Assembly: GCA_910579115.1 (NCBI GenBank)
Contig: CAJTSO010000038.1
Coordinates: forward strand, 1-11,236
DNA from: an uncultured Selenomonadaceae bacterium
GTDB lineage: Bacteria; Bacillota; Negativicutes; Selenomonadales; Selenomonadaceae
Length of the DNA: 11,236 bases
Reading direction: 5' to 3'
The notes beneath the pieces were generated by a model that saw nothing but the letters and a program-made list of their open reading frames with translations, was not told where the DNA came from and did not search any database. A program made the position numbers and the translations under genes. Shown one piece after another: positions 7,458 to 11,236 of this stretch (positions within the stretch are counted from its first letter, which is position 1; each line of letters opens with the position of its first letter).

Positions 7458-8336
7458 ATGGCTGAGACTGACAAACGGGCGGGGCAGAAGCCGAATAAGT
7501 CTGCTCCCCGCAAGAAAACAGCAAAAAAACCTGTGCGGAAGGTGGTCGCCATGCCTCAGCCGGATGGTTGCCGCACCATTGCCATCGTCAACCAGAAGGG
7601 CGGGGTGGGTAAGACCACCACGGCGGTAAATCTGGCCTGCGCCCTGGGCAGGCTGGGGCAGAAGGTCCTGCTCATCGACTGCGACGCCCAGTGCAATGCC
7701 ACCAGCGGCGCGGGATTCAGCCATGACACCGTGAAGGCCTCCATCTATGACCTGATGAGCGGCGATATATCCTTTCCGGCGGCGGTGATTACCACCCGGT
7801 ACGATTTCGACCTGATCGCCGGCAGCCGGGAAATGGCCGGAGCGGAGGTGGAGCTGGCCAAGCTTTCGGAGGCGGACCGGTTCATCCTGCTGAGAGACAG
7901 CATCGCCGAAGCTCAGAGTCGTTACAACTACGTCCTGATAGACTGCCCTCCCTCTCTGGGTATGGTGGCGGTAAACGCCCTCACCGCCGCCGACGGGGTC
8001 CTGGTCCCCCTCCAGTGCGAGTACTATGCCGTTGAGGGTCTGTCCCTGCTGGTGCGGACCATCAACGAAAGCGTGAAGAAATTTCTGAATCCGAAAATAA
8101 AGATCGACGGTATCCTGCTGACCATGTACGACAGCCGGGCGAAGCTCACCACCGACGTGGCGGAGGGAGTCAGGATTCTGTATCCCGACGAGGTGTACGA
8201 CACGGTGATTCCCCGTTCCGTCCGCATTGCCGAGGCCCCCAGCTTCGGAATGCCGGTGCTGGTTCACGATCCGTCAAATAAGGGCAGCGAGGCATATCTT
8301 GACCTGGCGGAGGAGGTTATTAACCGTGGCAGGTAA
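7458..8336 (+). CDS. parA: ParA/Soj chromosome-partitioning ATPase
   Basis: ATPase that works with ParB to segregate the replication origin region; its ATP-bound dimer binds DNA non-specifically. Deviant Walker A is KGGVGKTT (47-54) with the signature lysine K47; DCDAQ (74-78) is the A' motif; the Walker B region reads VLIDCPPSLGM. The core matches chromosomal Soj. Unusual is an N-terminal basic tail of about 35 residues rich in Lys, Arg and Ala (PRKKTAKKPVRK). ATG 7458 has GGAAG upstream at fair spacing. A second ATG at 7551 (residue 32), with AAGGTGG shortly before it, would give the usual length of 261 aa, so the start is uncertain. The gene overlaps parB by 11 bp and heads an apparent four-gene operon. 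Confidence 0.96.
   Translation: MAETDKRAGQKPNKSAPRKKTAKKPVRKVVAMPQPDGCRTIAIVNQKGGVGKTTTAVNLACALGRLGQKVLLIDCDAQCNATSGAGFSHDTVKASIYDLMSGDISFPAAVITTRYDFDLIAGSREMAGAEVELAKLSEADRFILLRDSIAEAQSRYNYVLIDCPPSLGMVAVNALTAADGVLVPLQCEYYAVEGLSLLVRTINESVKKFLNPKIKIDGILLTMYDSRAKLTTDVAEGVRILYPDEVYDTVIPRSVRIAEAPSFGMPVLVHDPSNKGSEAYLDLAEEVINRGR
8311..8317 (+). promoter_or_regulatory. Ribosome binding site of parB inside parA
   Basis: AGGAGGT at 8311-8317 lies within the last parA codons, 8 nt before GTG 8326. It fixes the parB start and rejects the longer open frame beginning at 8227, whose extra N-terminus is just parA read in another frame. Confidence 0.88.
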
Positions 8337-9300
8337 AAACAGGGGTCTGGGCAAGGGTCTGGACGCGTTGTTCGGCAATAAAAAAACCGCCGCTCTCCCG
8401 AAGGAGGAGCCCCCAAAAACCGGGGGAGCTCCCCTGGAGGTGGAGCTGGATAAAATCACCGCCGCCGGTGATCAGCCCCGGAAAACCTTTGAGGAAGGGG
8501 CCATGAAGGAGCTGGCGGCCTCAATTATGCTCCACGGGGTGGTGACGCCGGTGATTCTCCGGAAGCTGCCGGAGGGGGAACAATACGAGCTGGTGGCCGG
8601 TGAACGCCGCTGCCGGGCGGCGAAAATCGCCGGGCTGAAAACCGTTCCCGCCGTTATCCGGGAGTACGGCGATGAGGAAAAGAGTGAAATCGCCCTCATC
8701 GAAAACATCCAGCGCCGGGATCTCACTCCAATTGAGGAAGCCAAAGCCTACGTTACCCTCATGGAAGCCTACGGACTCACCCAGGAAAAGCTTTCCCTCC
8801 GGGTGGGCCGGAGCCGCTCCCTCATCGCCAACCTGGTCCGCCTGCTGGAGCTGCCGGCTGTGGCCATCGAAGCCCTGGAGGCAGGAACTCTCACGGTGGG
8901 CAATGCCCGGCCGATTCTGGCCATCGGCAAGGAGGAAAACCGGATTTCCGCCGCGGAGGAAATCATCGCCAAGGGGCTTTCGGCCAGGGCCGCGGAAGCC
9001 CTCTGCAACCGGATCGCTGCCATGGAGAAAAAGGCCGGGGAAGAAAAGGAAGAAAAAGGAAATCCCAGTCTTGCCGGAGCGGACGAGCTGTTCCTGAAGG
9101 AAAGCGAGGACCGGCTGAAGCTGTACCTGGGAACCATGGCCCGCATTAAGCTGGGGCAGAAAAAGAGCCGCATCGAGATAGAGGTTTCCTCCCGGGAGGA
9201 GCTTGAGCGGGTATTGGGCATCTTAGGGGACCGCCGTGAACAGGACGTTGAGCGGAAGAAAGACGCCCTCCGGGCGGCCAGCCGGAAATTTACCGTTTGA
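8326..9300 (+). CDS. parB: ParB/Spo0J chromosome-partitioning protein
   Basis: CTP-dependent DNA clamp that loads at parS sites and activates the ParA ATPase, 324 aa from GTG 8326. The N-terminal ParA-stimulating peptide is GLGKGLDALFG (7-17), followed by a Pro/Lys-rich linker. The ParB/Srx nucleotide-binding domain (about 36-130) has QPRKTF, GERRCRAAK (92-100, C-motif) and ENIQRRDLTPIEEA (126-139). A helix-turn-helix region with LTQEKLSLRVGRSRSLIANL (151-170) binds parS. A Lys/Glu-rich hinge (about 233-250) leads to a C-terminal dimerisation-like segment. The family's key motifs all look intact. The start overlaps parA by 11 bp, indicating coupling. No parS-like palindrome was seen in this window. 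Confidence 0.96.
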   Translation: MAGKNRGLGKGLDALFGNKKTAALPKEEPPKTGGAPLEVELDKITAAGDQPRKTFEEGAMKELAASIMLHGVVTPVILRKLPEGEQYELVAGERRCRAAKIAGLKTVPAVIREYGDEEKSEIALIENIQRRDLTPIEEAKAYVTLMEAYGLTQEKLSLRVGRSRSLIANLVRLLELPAVAIEALEAGTLTVGNARPILAIGKEENRISAAEEIIAKGLSARAAEALCNRIAAMEKKAGEEKEEKGNPSLAGADELFLKESEDRLKLYLGTMARIKLGQKKSRIEIEVSSREELERVLGILGDRREQDVERKKDALRAASRKFTV

Positions 9301-9315
9301 GAGGAGTAAGGGAAA

Positions 9316-9807
9316 TTGGAGCTTATCAAAGCTAATCTTATACATATAGTAGCCGGGCTGGCGGGACTCTGCACCCTGCTGATCCTGTGGAACATCTGCC
9401 TCCAGGTCTCCCTGTCGGGCCTGCGGAAACGCTACGATCAGATGATGACCGGGGAGCAGACGGGCGGGGACTTTGAATCGATGCTCATGGGGCACATCGC
9501 CAAAACCGACCGGGTGGCGGAGGACAATATGGACATCCGGGACGAGCAAAAACGGCTTTCTGACCTGCTGAACCTGTCGGTGAACCGGATCGGCATCGTT
9601 CGTTTTTCCGCCTTTTCCGATACCGGCAGCGACCTGAGCTACGCCGTGGCCCTGCTGAACCAGAACGACGATGGGGTAGTCTTTTCCAGTATTTTCAGCC
9701 GGAATGATTCCCGCAGCTATGCGAAGCCCATAAAGAACGGGGCCAGCACCTACCCCCTTACCGATGAGGAACAGGCCGCCATCCGCCAGGCGAAGAGCTG
9801 GCAGTAA
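9316..9807 (+). CDS. DUF4446 family membrane-anchored protein, 163 aa
   Basis: Member of DUF4446, a family commonly found next to parB in Bacillota; function unknown. One hydrophobic N-terminal segment (about 8-30) anchors it, followed by a helical linker with charged residues (35-90). Then comes the conserved C-terminal domain with VRFSAFSDTGSDLSYAVALL (95-114), DGVVFSSI and YAKPIKNG (135-142), ending in the typical LTDEEQAAI helix. The start is TTG 9316, preceded by GAGGAG (9301-9306) placed directly after the parB stop; no ATG fits. The 15-nt spacing from parB and its own ribosome binding site make cotranscription very likely. Its recurrent pairing with parAB suggests a role tied to chromosome or envelope organisation, which is inference. 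Confidence 0.9.
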   Translation: MELIKANLIHIVAGLAGLCTLLILWNICLQVSLSGLRKRYDQMMTGEQTGGDFESMLMGHIAKTDRVAEDNMDIRDEQKRLSDLLNLSVNRIGIVRFSAFSDTGSDLSYAVALLNQNDDGVVFSSIFSRNDSRSYAKPIKNGASTYPLTDEEQAAIRQAKSWQ

Positions 9808-9881
9808 AACGAAGGGCGCGCTCTTCTCATTGGCGGTTAGTTGTATCGATTCCCGATCAGGGAGATTAAGGAGGAAAATAA

Positions 9882-10556
9882 ATGCACCTCAATAAGATAG
9901 TCCCCGGTCAGAAAGCAAACTTGACCTTCAGATGGCAGGAGAAAACCCTGGAGTTCAGCGCCACCATCGTGGGTATGGCGGACAGCGGGCCGCTGATAAA
10001 GCCCTTTCGTTACAAAGGGAATACCATCGGGCTGGCGGATGTGAGAAGATCCGATATAGTGGTTGACCTTTTCTATGTTGACCCCGGTACCGGAGAGCGG
10101 GTTGGCTGGTCGAATATAGATTTGCGGAAAATCGAATATGAAGGGAAAATTTATTATCAGGTTCAGGCGAAAAACATCCTGGGCCTCCATTCCCACTCCG
10201 CCGAGAGAAGAAACGATGTCCGCGTGGAGCTGAATCTGCCGGGAACGGTGATAGACCTGAGGGCTCAAAAGCGCTACAATGCGAAATATGAAAATATCAA
10301 CTCCGGGGGCGTGGCTTTTTCCATGAACGAAGAGGATGCAATATTCCTTGGGAAAAAAGTGGAAATACGGTTTGACGATATGGTACAGGATGTCAGTTAT
10401 CCCGTAAAAGCCGAGTGTACCATCGTCAGAAGGGAACACCTGGAATCGGGCCGGGTCCTGTTGGGTTGTAGAATAAACCGGTCCACCAAAACCTGCCAGC
10501 TGTACATTTTCCTGAAGCACGCGGAAAATACTGCCAACATACGCCGGGGGCTCTGA
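9882..10556 (+). CDS. PilZ-domain protein (YcgR-like), candidate cyclic-di-GMP receptor, 224 aa
   Basis: The N-terminal half (about 1-100) resembles the YcgR/PilZN-type beta barrel and starts with GQKANLTFRW. The C-terminal half (about 106-215) is a PilZ domain. The first c-di-GMP motif RxxxR is present as R110-N-D-V-R114, preceded by R109. The second, (D/N)xSxxG, reads N138-I-N-S-G-G143, so the usual Ser is Asn, although the neighbouring Gly pair is kept. Binding is therefore likely but not certain. There is no membrane segment; it should be cytosolic. ATG 9882 has an excellent AAGGAGG 6-7 nt upstream. It follows DUF4446 by 74 nt on the same strand with no terminator between, and ends at a strong terminator, so it is probably the last gene of the parAB operon. 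YcgR relatives act on flagellar motors; no flagellar gene is present here. Confidence 0.88.
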   Translation: MHLNKIVPGQKANLTFRWQEKTLEFSATIVGMADSGPLIKPFRYKGNTIGLADVRRSDIVVDLFYVDPGTGERVGWSNIDLRKIEYEGKIYYQVQAKNILGLHSHSAERRNDVRVELNLPGTVIDLRAQKRYNAKYENINSGGVAFSMNEEDAIFLGKKVEIRFDDMVQDVSYPVKAECTIVRREHLESGRVLLGCRINRSTKTCQLYIFLKHAENTANIRRGL

Positions 10557-10588
10557 GCCGGGGGAGAAGATAGAGCGGGATTTTGGAT

Positions 10589-10644
10589 AAGCAAAGGCGC
10601 CGGGGAAAGATGAAGGATCATCTTTCCCCGGCGCCTTTGCTTTT
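10589..10644 (+). terminator. Very long perfect hairpin terminator after the PilZ gene
   Basis: A 25-bp perfect stem, 10589-10613 with 10618-10642, closes on the tetraloop AGGA and is followed by TTTT (10641-10644). It begins 32 nt after the PilZ stop. The short T run is the one weak feature. It ends where repeat copy D begins. Confidence 0.85.
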
Positions 10645-10947
10645 GGCAACCTACAGGGGAGAGGCAAGAACCCTCTCCGGCACATTTGGACGATGCGCCA
10701 GCTCTCCCAAAGGGAAAGGCAAGAAGCCACCCTGGCTCTCCCTCTGGGTTGGCATGAGCACTCAAGCCGCTGAAAGCAGCAACTGCTAATCCGTCTCATA
10801 GGCTCCCCTCAAGGGGAGCTGGCTCCGCAGGAGCCTGAGGGGTGTGCGAGCCATGCAAACTACTTAGCGACTGCCGAGCGTAGCGATGGCAGAGCTTAAT
10901 AGTTTGTAAGAGCTGGCAGTCCGTCAGGACTGACTGAGAGGGTAAAA
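10645..10947 (-). repeat. Interspersed palindromic repeat, copy D (gap 10557-10985)
   Basis: This full-length copy, read on the minus strand, aligns with copy A from the TTTTACCCTCTCAGTCAG end at 10947 through to the CCTTTCCC/GGGAGAG module near 10700. Structures: CAGTCC/GGACTG near 10917-10932; a long-range stem, 10856-10868 with 10894-10906; a small hairpin GGCTCC/GGAGCC (10821-10835); and GCTCCCCT/AGGGGAGC (10802-10819). The far end, about 10645-10690, carries the CTCCCCTGTAGGT module shared with copy B. The copy begins 38 nt after the trpB stop. No gene is seen in it. Confidence 0.85.
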
Positions 10948-10985
10948 TTTTTATTACCCCGCTATTGTTAAAGCATAGCTACCGG

Positions 10986-11236
10986 TTATTTTTCAGGGAT
11001 TCCGTAATGCTCGATCACGAAGTCCATATCCTTGTCTCCCCGACCGGAGATGTTTACCAGAATGGAGCCGTGATCCCGCTCCCCGGCCAGCTTCATGGCG
11101 TAAGCGAGGGCGTGGCTGCTTTCGATGGCGGGGATGATCCCCTCGAGGCGGGAGAGGCGGAAGAAGGCATCGATGGAAGCATCGTCGTCCGCCAGGTCGT
11201 ATTTTACCCGGCCCAGCTGCTTCCAGTAGGCGTGCT
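10986..11236 (-). CDS. trpB: Tryptophan synthase beta chain, C-terminal end (truncated by window)
   Basis: The last 82 residues of the PLP enzyme that condenses indole with serine to make tryptophan, working with TrpA. Seen on the minus strand from the window edge to TAA at 10988-10986. Diagnostic features are the RVKYDLADDD block, the SRLEGIIPAIESSHALAYAM block characteristic of TrpB, and the late Gly-rich block GSILVNISGRGDKDMDFV near the C-terminus. The frame is intact and the protein ends HYGIPEK, close to the normal C-terminus. The start, PLP lysine and upstream genes lie outside the window. No other trp gene follows it; repeat copy D starts 38 nt after the stop, so it is the last gene of its transcription unit here. 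Confidence 0.93.
   Translation of the reverse strand, partial: HAYWKQLGRVKYDLADDDASIDAFFRLSRLEGIIPAIESSHALAYAMKLAGERDHGSILVNISGRGDKDMDFVIEHYGIPEK

Noticed and set aside
7410..8267. 285-aa minus-strand frame opposite parA
   Set aside because: Antisense shadow of a conserved gene, His/Gly-rich, with no motifs.
8422..8437. GGGGAGCTCCCC palindrome in parB sharing AGCTCCCCTGGAGG with repeat copy A
   Set aside because: It encodes the expected ParB residues before QPRK, and no other repeat modules flank it, so chance similarity in GC-rich DNA is more likely than an insertion.
7289..10560. parS site near parAB
   Set aside because: I looked for the TGTTTCACGTGAAACA-type palindrome and saw no good match; it may lie outside the window.
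9837..10799. 320-aa minus-strand frame opposite the PilZ gene and terminator
   Set aside because: It reads through the perfect terminator hairpin and repeat copy D and is antisense to the PilZ gene.
10557..10985. c-di-GMP riboswitch or CRISPR-like array in the repeat-rich gaps
   Set aside because: No GEMM-type conserved core was seen, and the repeats are not regularly spaced direct repeats with unique spacers.

Overview
This is an 11.2 kb, GC-rich chromosomal window from a bacterium that is most likely a Bacillota member. The evidence is strong Shine-Dalgarno sites, the gene order parA-parB-DUF4446, GTG and TTG starts, and an interspersed palindromic repeat of a style I associate with gut Clostridia and Negativicutes. 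The genus cannot be fixed by eye. No phage, IS element, CRISPR array, tRNA or rRNA was seen.

Layout. (1) 1-2685 holds the 3' part of a hybrid histidine kinase. A repeat-filled gap follows, then a response regulator with an HD-GYP output domain, predicted to degrade cyclic di-GMP. (2) 2740-3381 encodes a small single-pass membrane protein of unknown function. (3) 3698-6270, on the minus strand, is a three-gene operon with 4-bp stop/start overlaps. In transcription order it encodes an M20-type amidohydrolase, a DUF3100-like membrane protein and a small multi-pass membrane protein. The amidohydrolase carries a frameshift exactly in its metal-binding HACGH motif. (4) 6662-7288 is a YigZ/IMPACT-family gene, divergent from that operon. 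(5) 7458-10556 is a likely operon, parA-parB-DUF4446-PilZ, closed by a perfect 25-bp hairpin terminator. (6) 10986-11236, on the minus strand, is the C-terminal end of tryptophan synthase beta (trpB).

Four copies of one modular palindromic repeat fill the four largest gaps: A at about 1200-1495, B at 3392-3595, C at 6430-6615 and D at 10645-10947. Between copies the arms of a small hairpin differ completely but stay complementary, which points to selection on RNA or DNA structure. Copies A, B and D lie downstream of a gene end, in the same orientation as that gene.

How the genes may work together. The kinase and HD-GYP regulator look like a signalling pair that lowers c-di-GMP. The PilZ protein is a candidate c-di-GMP receptor, and it is placed with the chromosome-segregation genes. 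The M20/DUF3100 operon looks like uptake (or export) and hydrolysis of an amidated or peptide-like substrate, but the hydrolase is broken as sequenced.
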